A stretch of DNA of 16,337 nt from Verrucomicrobiota bacterium (GCA_008932955.1 WBXE01000029.1:1-16337); one strand, 5' to 3'; numbered from the stretch's first letter, positions 1 through 6,964 are shown. Program-made: numbers and translations. The notes: generated from the sequence alone by a model not told the origin.

Positions 1-2
1 AT

Positions 3-476
3 CACTGGCCTTGTCGACCCAGGCGTCACAGGAACAATCCAACGTGCCCGTCTCATTTTGATATATCACCCCGATTGCGCCCGCCGTCAACTGGTTTCTC
101 CACTTTGGGACTGTCCCTTTATGGCGAGGAGCGCTTTGAGTTGCTCAAGAAGGATTTGCCAGGCATGGATTCACGGGTCGAAAAACAGATTAAAGATATT
201 GTTAAGAACCTATCGACGCTCAGGGATTCCATCGACTCGAAGACCCGGGTGGTCAATCTCAGGCAAGACGTGATGGAAGCTATGGTGCGCAGCATTCCGC
301 TATATCGACAAAAGCAGGTCGAGGTGTTTGAACGGATGCGCAAGGACACGAACGTGCCCAAGGAGACACTGGGAAAAAGATCTAACAATATTTGGTTAGC
401 GCGTCGGCAAGCGTGTCGATCAGGTCATGGAACTGGCGAGATACTTTCCCGGTCATCAGGACGTCAAAAAGTATGA
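3..476 (+). pseudogene. decayed coding fragment at the left edge, function unknown
   Basis: One frame is open from the window edge to 476. Its middle part (about 105-380) reads like a real charged, helical protein, with stretches such as ERFELLKKDLPGMDSRVEKQ and MEAMVRSIPLYRQKQVEVFE. After about 380, near the A5 run in 'gggaaaaaga', the sense of the protein moves to another frame, which reads RVDQVMELARYFPGHQDVKK from about 400 and has a stop just before it. No single frame therefore spans the whole segment. I do not recognise the family. A frameshifted remnant, possibly truncated at its 5' end by the window edge, fits best; a chance open frame is the alternative. The following gene is convergent (minus strand) and overlaps nothing important here. 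Confidence 0.35.
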
Positions 477-581
477 AGCTTACGGCGTATCTGCTGATCT
501 GCACTTGCCCCCTGCAAACGACAGTTCCGCGCTCGTGCAACGGGCGCGGAACCGCTTGGTAATCTGTGATTGGATTGAGGC

Positions 582-968
582 TTATTGCCCAGCCGGAGCA
601 GCGGGTGGAGCTTCGCCGCCTTTGGCTGGGCCGTGACCTTTGCCGCCGGGACCACCGGGCTTGTGCTCGCGGTGGAACGCCTTGAATTCCTCAAGCGTCA
701 CCTTGCCATCACCGTTGGCGTCCATTTTTTTGTACCTTTCCTCGGCCTTGGTTTCATCCTTCTTGGCGCGGTGCGAGGCCTTGAATTCTTCGAGACTGAG
801 CACGCCGTCGCCGTTAGTATCGTGTTTCTTGAAAACTTCTTCCGGTGGCGGGCGCTTGCCTTCAGGTCCGCCAGGGTGGCCTTTCGGCGGTCCGGCTGGC
901 GTATTTTGGGCGAACGATAGTGTGGTGGCGATGGCCAGGGAGCTTAGGGTAACAATGGTGGCTTTCAT
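582..968 (-). CDS. secreted EF-hand protein
   Basis: A 128-residue protein with an N-terminal signal peptide (about residues 1-20, cleavage likely after SFA) and two canonical calcium-binding EF-hand loops. Loop 1 is DTNGDGVLSLEE at 50-61 and loop 2 is DANGDGKVTLEE at 83-94. Both keep Asp at positions 1 and 5, Asn at 3, Gly at 6 and Glu at 12. The loops are flanked by short charged helices (FKKH, EEFKASH, YKKM, EEFKAFH). The linkers at both ends are rich in Gly, Pro and Lys. The protein is probably exported and binds Ca2+ as a buffer or structural protein; no catalytic domain is present. I chose the ATG at 968 because it begins MKATIVTLSSLAIATTLSFA, a clean signal sequence; an upstream extension to 1043 adds only low-complexity residues. 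There is no obvious Shine-Dalgarno sequence. It appears to be a single-gene unit. Confidence 0.85.
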   Translation of the reverse strand: MKATIVTLSSLAIATTLSFAQNTPAGPPKGHPGGPEGKRPPPEEVFKKHDTNGDGVLSLEEFKASHRAKKDETKAEERYKKMDANGDGKVTLEEFKAFHREHKPGGPGGKGHGPAKGGEAPPAAPAGQ

Positions 969-1067
969 GACGGTGTTTGTTTTGTTAGCTAGGAAAGCGG
1001 TGGCAGTGAGCCGAGCCGCGACAACTGAGGAAACTCCGCACAACGGGAGTAGTTGCAGCCAAATTCA

Positions 1068-1583
1068 TCAAAAGTTACTTTTCCGTGGGAAAAAGCGCCC
1101 GGAAAGCTTGTGGGTCATTCCAAGCGCAGCGCGTGCATCAGGCAATTCGCTTGAGGTGGCAAGATTGTGAGGTTGGTCGGTGCCCCTGAGGCAAAAGATC
1201 ATGCAGGTGAGCCAGAGGCAGAGAGTGCCCCAGCAGAGCACACCATAAAATTTGGCAATTTCAACGCAGTTGCGGGTGGTGATGGTGATGAATAAAATGA
1301 CCAGGGTGGACGATGCCAAGCGGTGACGGCAGCCCACAGTGGGGGTTTAGCCAACGGGACCATCGCGATGGCAAAGAGCGGTGGATAGACATATTTCCAA
1401 CCCCGCACATTCGCTAACCCATAAATGTCCCTGCTATCGAGTACCGCCTGCGCGGCAAGCGTGTACACCGTGATATCAGTCCGCGCGCGTTCAAGAAAAA
1501 ATAGCCTTCTGCAGGGTGACCGCTCCCACCACCAGCACAGCGAGCAACGTGAGGGAGATGCGAAGTCTTGCGTTGGTGAACAA
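1068..1583 (-). pseudogene. truncated, frameshifted GT87 (DUF2029)-type glycosyltransferase remnant
   Basis: Reading the minus strand from a TTG at 1583, a first membrane helix (ARLRISLTLLAVLVVGAVTL) is followed, after a frame change, by ERARTDITVYTLAAQAVLDS, GLANVRGWKYVYPPLFAIAM and VPLA. This is the N-terminal signature of polyprenol-phosphate-dependent membrane glycosyltransferases of the GT87 type (acidic residues in the first loop, then YPPLFA). Two lesions are visible. One is an extra base in the A6 run at 1496-1501; removing one base gives KAIFLERARTD. The other is a missing base near 1318-1340, after which the sense resumes as ASSTLVILFITITTRN with further hydrophobic helices. The two shifts compensate, so both ends are in one frame. 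Even so, only about 130-170 of the usual several hundred residues remain, and the tail after about 1180 looks unrelated. The upstream GGAG at about 1594-1597 could serve the TTG. It is divergent from tadA. Confidence 0.6.
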
Positions 1584-1629
1584 GTTGTGAATTCTCCGAT
1601 GCCGCTTGGCAGGAGCTGCCAGACTGGCT

Positions 1630-2175
1630 ATGCCTGCGGGCGTGGACCCGCAACCATTGATCATCGATTTGCAGAGTGACGAGTATTTCATGAGCCAGGC
1701 GCTGCGCGAGGCACGCAAGGCGTACGCAGCCACCGAGGTGCCGGTGGGCGCGGTGGTGGTGCACGAGGGGCGGGTGATAGCGCGGGCTTGGAATCAGGTC
1801 GAAACCCTCCAAGACGCCACCGCCCATGCCGAAATGCTCGCCTTGGGCATCGCCCAACAAGCGATCGGCAATTGGCGATTGGAAAAATGCACGCTGTACG
1901 TCACCAAGGAGCCATGCCCGATGTGCGCCGGGGCCATCGTGCATTGCCGCCCGGAGCGGGTGGTATACGGCTGCCCCGATCCCAAAAGCGGTGCGGCGGG
2001 CAGCTGGATTAATTTGTTGGATTCAAATCCGCCGCTCAATCACCGCTGCGAGGTGAGTGCCGGGGTCTTGGGCGAGGAATGCCTGGGCTTGTTGCAGGGT
2101 TTTTTCCGCGAGGCACGCCTCGTGCGCGGCAAAACCAAGGGTGGACCGGGTGAAGAAACTACAGCGTTGGGGTAG
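1630..2175 (+). CDS. tadA: tRNA-specific adenosine deaminase TadA
   Basis: TadA deaminates adenosine to inosine at the wobble position (A34) of tRNA-Arg(ACG) in the cytoplasm. The product (181 residues from this start) has the full cytidine-deaminase-fold zinc site: HAE at 66-68 (His zinc ligand, Glu proton shuttle) and PCPMC at 95-99 (both Cys zinc ligands). The conserved Asn is present (Asn55 in ARAWNQVE), as are the helix DEYFMSQALREARKAY and the EVPVGAVVV strand. Length is slightly above the usual 150-170 because of about 17 extra N-terminal residues and a polar C-terminal tail. The ATG at 1630 has AGGAG at 1611-1615, at a rather long spacing of 14 nt. TTG 1606, GTG 1642 and ATG 1690 are in-frame alternatives; 1690 would cut into the first helix. 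The glycosyltransferase remnant lies divergently upstream. Confidence 0.95.
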   Translation: MPAGVDPQPLIIDLQSDEYFMSQALREARKAYAATEVPVGAVVVHEGRVIARAWNQVETLQDATAHAEMLALGIAQQAIGNWRLEKCTLYVTKEPCPMCAGAIVHCRPERVVYGCPDPKSGAAGSWINLLDSNPPLNHRCEVSAGVLGEECLGLLQGFFREARLVRGKTKGGPGEETTALG

Positions 2176-2396
2176 ATGGTGGTGCGAGACGTGGATAATC
2201 GCGGATTACAAGGATTTTACGAATGACGAATGCGTTATGGAAAATGATCACTGCACCTGTTGGGTGAATTGGAGCCCTACAATCAACTTTCCATTCCATC
2301 CGTGTCACCCGATCTAATCTGTTCCTTCGTGGTGAAGGTACCGTCGGATTGCCATCTAACTGCGGTTTTTTAGAATCATCCTCCTGTGAGGCGGCA
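2176..2396. other. intergenic gap between convergent tadA and rhomboid genes
   Basis: No coding sequence is supported here. The stretches 'gataatcgcggattac' (about 2192-2207) and 'catccgtgtcacccg' (about 2298-2312) resemble pieces of a dispersed bacterial intergenic repeat with wording like 'aatccgcggattac', here degenerate. I see no convincing hairpin followed by a T run that would terminate either convergent gene. Confidence 0.3.
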
Positions 2397-3779
2397 TCAG
2401 TGGACCGCGCCGGCTCCCGCGATGTGCCAGATCGCCAGGCCGGCGGCGGCCACCAACACGGCCAGCGCGGCACTGCCGGCTAGCAGATCGGTGAAGGTGC
2501 TGCCGGGGCGTTTGGGCGAGGCGCTTTTGGGAAACACGATGGCGGCATAGGTCATGCCCGCGAGTAGTCCGCCGAGGTGGGCGGCATTGTCGATGAAGCG
2601 GTAGCCGAGCAGGCCGATGCCAGCGGTGAGCAGAACGCCGGCAATGAGGCGGCGTCTGGCGGAGCGCGGGGCGAGTTTGCCGTGGAGGGTTTCGAAGACG
2701 ATGAGAAACCCGAGCCAACCCATCAGGCCGCCGGAGGCCCCCACCGAGTTGGCTTTCACCCACATGGCCGAGGCATCGCCGCCGACCACTGCGGCAAACA
2801 CAAACACCAATGCCAGGTGCGGCCAGCGGGCAAACACCTCCAAGCGCTTGCCGAGGTAGGCCAGAGCCGCCATATTCATGAGGAAATGCACGATATTGCC
2901 GTGCAGGAATGGCGCGGTGAACAGCCGCCACCACTCGCCGCGCAGATAGTCGGACTTGACCAGCCCGGCCGCCGCAATCGAGTCACCCGGCAGTAATTGG
3001 GCCAGGCCGACGAGGCCCATTAGGCTTAGCAGGACCATCGTGGTCGGGGCGCGCTGGAGTTCGAGCCAAGTTTCGAAGCGCAGGGCGGGAACCCGTGCGG
3101 CGGTGCCTGCGGGGTTCCAGGACGCAAGCTCAGCGCGGCGCTTGCGGGCTTGATACCACGGAATGAATCCAAACATCACGAACAACAGCATCGCCAAACC
3201 TAGAGGCATCGAGCCTAGCACCGCTCGACCCGCCAACATGACGCGTTGGCGCCACTCCAACACCTGCCCGAAGTGGGCGGCGGCCTTGGCGAGCTGAGTC
3301 ATCGCTTGAAAAAATGCCTGCGTGGCAAAGCCCGCCAGCAAGATGCTGAACCAGCGCAGGCGTGTAGTTGCGGCGCTCAGGTCATCCTGCGTCCAGCGCT
3401 CGCGGGCCACCGCCATCGCTGCATCCAGCCCGTCGACCTCTTCGGGCAGGCACATGCGGGCCTGCTCCGGCGTCCACACCAGCAAAATCGTGCTTTGGCG
3501 GTCGTCGCGCACGGCCTTGGCCAGCGCCTCGAACGACTCGCTGGGGTGTTGGCGCCGTTTCACATCGAGCCAGCCCCAGCCCTGCGGGGCGGGGGCAAAG
3601 GCGTCGGCGCGTGCCCATACCGGCGAGTCGGCGATTTCATTGGTGGCATCCGTCACGCTGGGGAAGCGGCGCGGCCCCGCGGATTTTTCCAACAAAAACG
3701 CGGCGCTGGGACCTGCCGCATTGTGGCGGCGCTCTGTGAGCGTCGATGCGAATGAGATGCATTGGCGATTCATGGGCAT
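2397..3779 (-). CDS. rhomboid-family intramembrane serine protease with long cytoplasmic N-terminus
   Basis: Rhomboids cleave transmembrane substrates within the lipid bilayer. Residues about 240-450 carry the rhomboid core: GEWWRLFTAPFLHGNIVHFL with the HxxxxHxxxN pattern (His293, His298, Asn302), the catalytic serine in SVGASGGLMG (Ser349), and the catalytic histidine in NAAHLGGLLAG (His401). Membrane helices precede the core at about 143-160 and 188-208, and one follows it at about 431-452. The first 140 residues are soluble, with WGWLDVKRRQHPSESFEALA and STILLVWTPEQARMCLPEEV, and match no domain I know. At 460 residues it is well over twice the minimal rhomboid length. Two near-adjacent ATGs (3779 and 3773) could start it and neither has a clear Shine-Dalgarno sequence; a start further in is possible because residues 1-30 look unconserved. 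It lies 49 nt downstream of the Mini-III-like gene and is probably the last gene of that operon. Confidence 0.9.
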   Translation of the reverse strand: MPMNRQCISFASTLTERRHNAAGPSAAFLLEKSAGPRRFPSVTDATNEIADSPVWARADAFAPAPQGWGWLDVKRRQHPSESFEALAKAVRDDRQSTILLVWTPEQARMCLPEEVDGLDAAMAVARERWTQDDLSAATTRLRWFSILLAGFATQAFFQAMTQLAKAAAHFGQVLEWRQRVMLAGRAVLGSMPLGLAMLLFVMFGFIPWYQARKRRAELASWNPAGTAARVPALRFETWLELQRAPTTMVLLSLMGLVGLAQLLPGDSIAAAGLVKSDYLRGEWWRLFTAPFLHGNIVHFLMNMAALAYLGKRLEVFARWPHLALVFVFAAVVGGDASAMWVKANSVGASGGLMGWLGFLIVFETLHGKLAPRSARRRLIAGVLLTAGIGLLGYRFIDNAAHLGGLLAGMTYAAIVFPKSASPKRPGSTFTDLLAGSAALAVLVAAAGLAIWHIAGAGAVH

Positions 3780-3828
3780 TGGCGGTCATAGACGCGCCGC
3801 TAGAATGCGCTGCACCTGTTACCGCGCG

Positions 3829-4131
3829 CTATCCGCGTTTGGCGATTTGCTTGCGGAACAGGGGGATGAGTTCGGCGTCCATCCACTCGAAGGCGGCCTC
3901 CAGACCGCCCTCTAGGTAGCGTTTGCCGATGCCGGCCTCGACCCGCGTGGGGTTGCCGAAAGCGCTGAGAAACTCATTGGAAGTCAGGCGGGTGAACCAC
4001 TCGCCATCCATGGTTTGGCGTTCACGCAGGACAAATTGGCGGGCAAACAACGCGAGTACGGCATCACCGACCCAGGCAGCTTCACGTTCATGGCGGAGTT
4101 CTTCGTCTTTACGGCTCACGCGGCGCAGCAT
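3829..4131 (-). CDS. compact RNase III-domain protein, Mini-III-like
   Basis: A 100-residue protein made almost only of an RNase III catalytic fold with no double-stranded RNA-binding domain. EREAAWVGDAVLALFARQFV (residues 15-34) matches the signature helix 'LxFLGDAVL' of RNase III, with Asp23 in GDA as the expected metal ligand. VEAGIGKRYLEGGLEAAFEW (64-83) matches the second signature 'FEALIGAxYLxGGLEAA', with Glu65 in the catalytic Glu position. As in Mini-III enzymes (e.g. Bacillus MrnC, 'LAYIGDA' and 'GFEALVG'), the position of the first RNase III metal-binding Glu is Ala (Ala19) and the later Asp position is Thr (Thr62). Mini-III matures 23S rRNA in Firmicutes; the role here is inferred only from the fold. 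It starts 5 nt after the stop of the lipoprotein gene, so translational coupling is likely. Confidence 0.75.
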   Translation of the reverse strand: MLRRVSRKDEELRHEREAAWVGDAVLALFARQFVLRERQTMDGEWFTRLTSNEFLSAFGNPTRVEAGIGKRYLEGGLEAAFEWMDAELIPLFRKQIAKRG

Positions 4132-4136
4132 GCAGG

Positions 4137-4715
4137 TTAGAGGGTGGGGCGTGCGAGCTTATCCATGCGTTCGCGTGAAATTCGTTCGCGCAGGCGGATT
4201 TCGGACTCCGCATCCCAGTAGCCGGGCTGCAATTCAATGAACATCGAGGTGTAGGGCAAGGAGGTGGGCGTGCGGATGACCAGCACATCGAAGTTGTGGC
4301 TGGCGTCTTCCAACAGTGTCAGCAGCGATTGTTGCTCCAGTTCGGTCGTTTCGTGGGAACGCAGTGCGGTGGTCAGATGGCGGCGGTGCTCGTCGATGCC
4401 GGGGGTATAATCGTTGTCGAGGGCACTCAGTTCGCGGGTCAGGTAGATTTGCGGCCGCACCCGTTGGGTTTTCTCCAAGGTACTGAGCACGTAGTCGAGC
4501 ACCTCGGGGCTCTCCACGTTGGCCGTCACCTGGCGGATGCCCGGACGGTTTTGCGCGGGCAGTGAGGCCTCGGCGATGACGATCCAATTGCTGTAGCCCA
4601 AGCGGTCCACCTGATTGGCCACCGCGACTTTCCACGTGTTGCCATAGTGCACCAGCCCGCATCCGAGTGATGACACCGCCAGTCCAAGCACCATCACGCA
4701 TAGGCCAATCCGCAT
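4137..4715 (-). CDS. RbsD/FucU-like lipoprotein
   Basis: From the ATG at 4715 the product is 192 residues. It begins with a hydrophobic signal (MRIGLCVMVLGLAVSSLGC) ending in a lipobox-like Cys19; the -3 Ser is not ideal. The mature part resembles RbsD/FucU family proteins (sugar mutarotases/pyranases): LGYSNWIVIAEASLPAQ (39-55), RPGIRQVTANVESPEVLDYV, then FDVLVIRTPTSLPYTSMFIE and LQPGYWDAESEIRLRERI. In the homologues I recall, the first motif reads 'LGHxNWIVVADxAYPAQ'; here the His is Tyr41 and the Asp is Glu, so classical mutarotase activity is doubtful. A TTG at 4724 would add three residues. It is the first gene of a probable operon with the Mini-III-like and rhomboid genes (gap of 5 nt to the next). 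Family assignment is from remembered patterns; the lipid anchor is inferred. Confidence 0.7.
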   Translation of the reverse strand: MRIGLCVMVLGLAVSSLGCGLVHYGNTWKVAVANQVDRLGYSNWIVIAEASLPAQNRPGIRQVTANVESPEVLDYVLSTLEKTQRVRPQIYLTRELSALDNDYTPGIDEHRRHLTTALRSHETTELEQQSLLTLLEDASHNFDVLVIRTPTSLPYTSMFIELQPGYWDAESEIRLRERISRERMDKLARPTL

Positions 4716-4759
4716 CGGCAGCAACTTAAGACGGGCCCGGGCAAAATGTCAATGCGCGC

Positions 4760-5107
4760 CACGTGTCCCCCCAAAAAACCCTCCTTGAGTGCGGTGGCTC
4801 GCCCCCGCCTGGTGGCTGGGCGGGCTTGCCCGGCGTGGCGCGGAGCCGTTTATTAGCTGTCACTGAGATGCGCACTCGCCAGCAAGCTGGCTTGGCCTGG
4901 CGACAGCAAGCTGTCGCACTCCCGGAGTGCGCCAGCGCCCCGGAAGTGCGACGAGCCACCGGCACACCATTGGCCGCGCCGCGCCGCAGTGGACAAGTCC
5001 GCCCTAAGCGCAAGGCGGCGACAAGTCGTCGCACTCCGTGGGTGAGCGCTTGCAGGGAGTGCGGGGGCTCGCCCCCGCCCGGTGAAGCCAGCTTGCTGGC
5101 ACGTGTC
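4760..5107. repeat. palindrome-rich repeat block bounded by an 8-bp direct repeat
   Basis: This stretch holds no convincing gene but is dense in short inverted repeats: GCCAGCAAGCTGGC (4878-4891), GCGACAGCAAGCTGTCGC (4900-4917), GGACAAGTCC (4991-5000), GCGACAAGTCGTCGC (5018-5032) and GCCAGCTTGCTGGC (5087-5100). Two of them are followed by GCACTCC. The octamer CACGTGTC sits at both ends (4760-4767 and 5100-5107), as a target-site duplication would. The open frames that cross it are arginine-rich or proline-rich by-products of the repeats. It resembles clusters of REP-like elements and separates the 55-residue protein gene from the lipoprotein operon. Confidence 0.65.
4787..5084. repeat. two direct copies of a GGCTCGCCCCCGCC-containing 28-bp repeat
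   Basis: Copies at 4787-4814 and 5057-5084 agree at all but two positions. Both start with GAGTGCGG, pass through GGCTCGCCCCCGCC and end with GGTG. The second copy also forms a hairpin, GGGGGCTCGCCCCC. They lie near the two ends of the palindrome block, in direct orientation, so recombination between them could delete the interior. Confidence 0.7.
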
Positions 5108-5129
5108 ACCACCCCATAAGCCTGCCGAA

Positions 5130-5297
5130 TCACTTGGCGTCCACGCGTTGCATCGCGGCAGCGGCGGCCTTTTTGTCCATGATCCACAGGAAGGGCAGGT
5201 AGGGCGGATTGTCTCCGAAATGAATCGAACCCTCTGCCAGGCGCATGCCGAGTACAAATTGCTCGTCGGTTTGATTGAAAATCGCCGGGCTTACCAT
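5130..5297 (-). CDS. uncharacterised 55-residue protein
   Basis: A short open frame on the minus strand with ATG at 5297 and TGA at 5130-5132. The protein begins MVSPAIFNQTDEQFVLGMRL, continues AEGSIHFGDNPPYLPFLWIM and ends in an alanine-rich stretch (DKKAAAAAMQRVDAK). A GGAG lies 5 nt before the ATG, one of the best ribosome binding sites in the window, and an in-frame stop occurs about 27 nt further upstream, so this start is well supported. The composition is protein-like (acidic, with an aromatic core NPPYLPFLWIM), with no signal peptide and no clear transmembrane helix. I do not recognise the family. It is on the same strand as the lipoprotein/Mini-III/rhomboid genes, but the repeat block intervenes. 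Confidence 0.65.
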   Translation of the reverse strand: MVSPAIFNQTDEQFVLGMRLAEGSIHFGDNPPYLPFLWIMDKKAAAAAMQRVDAK

Positions 5298-5302
5298 GTC
5301 AA

Positions 5303-5306
5303 CTCC
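5303..5306 (-). promoter_or_regulatory. Shine-Dalgarno GGAG for the 55-residue protein
   Basis: The minus strand reads GGAG-TTGAC-ATG, a standard 5-nt spacing. Most other genes here lack such a site, so it decides the start of this short gene. Confidence 0.6.
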
Positions 5307-5474
5307 GTGAAATAGCGGTCGAGATCAGGTTTTGTTGGTGGAATTGGGCGTGCCGATTTTTTCACCCCTGAGGGGCGCCTCAAAGCTGAAAGAAGAACAA
5401 GACGTGCCCTTTGCGATTGATAGAACCGCGCGAGCGCTGCAATTGGGCTTGAGTTTGGCGTGGCTTGGCCTTAG

Positions 5475-5495
5475 CTCACTGCCTTCGGCAGTGAG
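5475..5495. repeat. perfect 9-bp stem-loop in the divergent intergenic region
   Basis: CTCACTGCC and GGCAGTGAG pair perfectly around a TTC loop. It lies between the divergently transcribed 55-residue protein gene (minus) and the NodT-like gene (plus), so it ends neither gene. No T run follows on either strand, so a classical terminator is unlikely. A REP-like element or an operator is more plausible. The rest of 5298-5584 shows no gene; the open frames crossing it have no protein-like features. Confidence 0.5.
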
Positions 5496-5584
5496 TTTGG
5501 CATACGCTTGATGCCGCATCGCCACCCCAACCACGAGCCATTTCCGCCCTTGGACGCCGACGCCCGCCAACCGCCTTTCTCCCC

Positions 5585-6964
5585 ATGAATCCACGTCTGT
5601 TGCTGCTGCCCACCGCCTTGTTGCTCGGCTCATGCCGAATCGGCCCGGATTTCAAGCTGCCCCTTGCCAGCGGCTCCAACCAATGGAAGGAAACTCGCAA
5701 CAGCACCACCCAACACCTGCCAGATGACTGGTGGAAACTTTTTGGCGACGCCAAGCTCAACCGACTTGTGGCGCGCTCGTTGGCTGCCAACAACGATCTG
5801 GCCGCCGCCAAAGCCCGCGTGGAAACCGCCCGCGCCCTAGTCGGAGTGGATCGCGCCCGTTTGTTTCCCACCTTGGACGTGGCCGCCTCCGCAGGCATCG
5901 ACCGCACGTCGGGGCATGTGGCCAGCCTCCCCTTCATGAAGCTCACCAACGAGGACTACCGCGGCAGCTTCAAACTCGCCTACGATCCGGATCTGTGGGG
6001 ACGCAACCGGCGCTTGCTCGAAAGCTCGACCGCCCAGGCCGACGCGAGCGCCGCGCTGTTTGACGCGCAGCGCCTCGGTCTGGCCACCGAGGTGGCGCGC
6101 CAATATTTCGTGTTGCGCGGGCTGGATGTCCAGGACGCCGTCGTTAGGGACACGCTGGTCAGCCGCAAGGAGGCGCTCGATTTGCAGCAAACCAAAACCG
6201 ACGCCGGCCTGACCGACGGCTTGGCCACCAGTCGCGCCCGCACAGAGTTGGAACTCGCCAACAATGATCTGGCGGTGGTCCAACGCCAGCGCGGCTCGGC
6301 GGAACATGCCTTGGCCGTGTTGTGCGGCAGCCGCCCAGCTGATTTTGCGCTGCCGGCCAAGGTGGTGAATCCGCCGCTGCCCACTATCCTGGCCGGCTTG
6401 CCGGCCAGCGTGCTGCTGCGCCGCCCCGACGTGCGCGCCGCCGCTCTTCACTTGCGCGCCGTCAACGCCCAGATAGGCGTCGCCCAAACCGCTTTCTATC
6501 CGAATTTCAGCCTCCTGGGAGAAGCCGGTCTGGAGTCGCTTAACGCCGCCAATTTCCTCAGCGCGGAAAGCCGCATCCTGTCGCTGGGTGCCGGGGCCGT
6601 GGCTCCCGTATTCAATGCCGGCGCCAACCAGTCTAGGCTCGCCGCGGCCCGCAGCAGCTACGACGAAGCCCTGGCCGGGTACCGCCAGACGTTGCTCGTC
6701 GCCCTGCGCGAGGTTGAAGATGCCTTGGCCGATCTCAAAGGCTTGGCGCGGTCCCGCAGCGCGCTCGATGCCGCCCTAGCCAGCTCCAAAGACACCCGCC
6801 AACTCTCACAGGAACGCTACAACCAGGGCCTCACCAGCTACCTCGAAGTCGTCGATGCCGACCGCACAGTGCTGCAAACCCGCCTCGCTCTTAGCGCGGT
6901 GGACGCCCAGCACCGCATCTCACTCGCCGCTCTAGCCAAAGCCCTCGGCGGCGGCTGGAAGTAG
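5585..6964 (+). CDS. RND efflux outer-membrane lipoprotein, NodT/OprM family
   Basis: A 459-residue TolC-like outer-membrane channel subunit. The signal ends in a good lipobox (LLGSC, Cys17), followed by the family opening RIGPDFKLP and the hallmark DDWWKLFGDAKLNRLVARSL (47-66). Helical hairpins rich in Ala, Arg and Leu follow. LLRRPDVRAAALHLRAVNAQ and IGVAQTAFYPNFSLLGEAG (about 276-315) are diagnostic, as is the second repeat ending NQGLTSYLEVVDADRTVLQT. Such proteins form the outer-membrane exit of tripartite pumps, normally beside a periplasmic adaptor and an RND or MFS pump. Neither is beside it here, so its partners are unknown. The length is normal for the family. The ATG at 5585 gives the lipoprotein signal directly; no Shine-Dalgarno sequence is seen. 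The substrate cannot be inferred. Confidence 0.92.
   Translation: MNPRLLLLPTALLLGSCRIGPDFKLPLASGSNQWKETRNSTTQHLPDDWWKLFGDAKLNRLVARSLAANNDLAAAKARVETARALVGVDRARLFPTLDVAASAGIDRTSGHVASLPFMKLTNEDYRGSFKLAYDPDLWGRNRRLLESSTAQADASAALFDAQRLGLATEVARQYFVLRGLDVQDAVVRDTLVSRKEALDLQQTKTDAGLTDGLATSRARTELELANNDLAVVQRQRGSAEHALAVLCGSRPADFALPAKVVNPPLPTILAGLPASVLLRRPDVRAAALHLRAVNAQIGVAQTAFYPNFSLLGEAGLESLNAANFLSAESRILSLGAGAVAPVFNAGANQSRLAAARSSYDEALAGYRQTLLVALREVEDALADLKGLARSRSALDAALASSKDTRQLSQERYNQGLTSYLEVVDADRTVLQTRLALSAVDAQHRISLAALAKALGGGWK

Noticed and set aside
4726..5257. Open frames through the palindrome block, arginine- and proline-rich on both strands
   Set aside because: The composition follows from the repeats; only the short frame at 5130-5297 has a ribosome binding site and protein-like content.
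5475..5495. Intrinsic terminator
   Set aside because: The hairpin is strong, but no T run follows on either strand and it lies upstream of both neighbouring genes.
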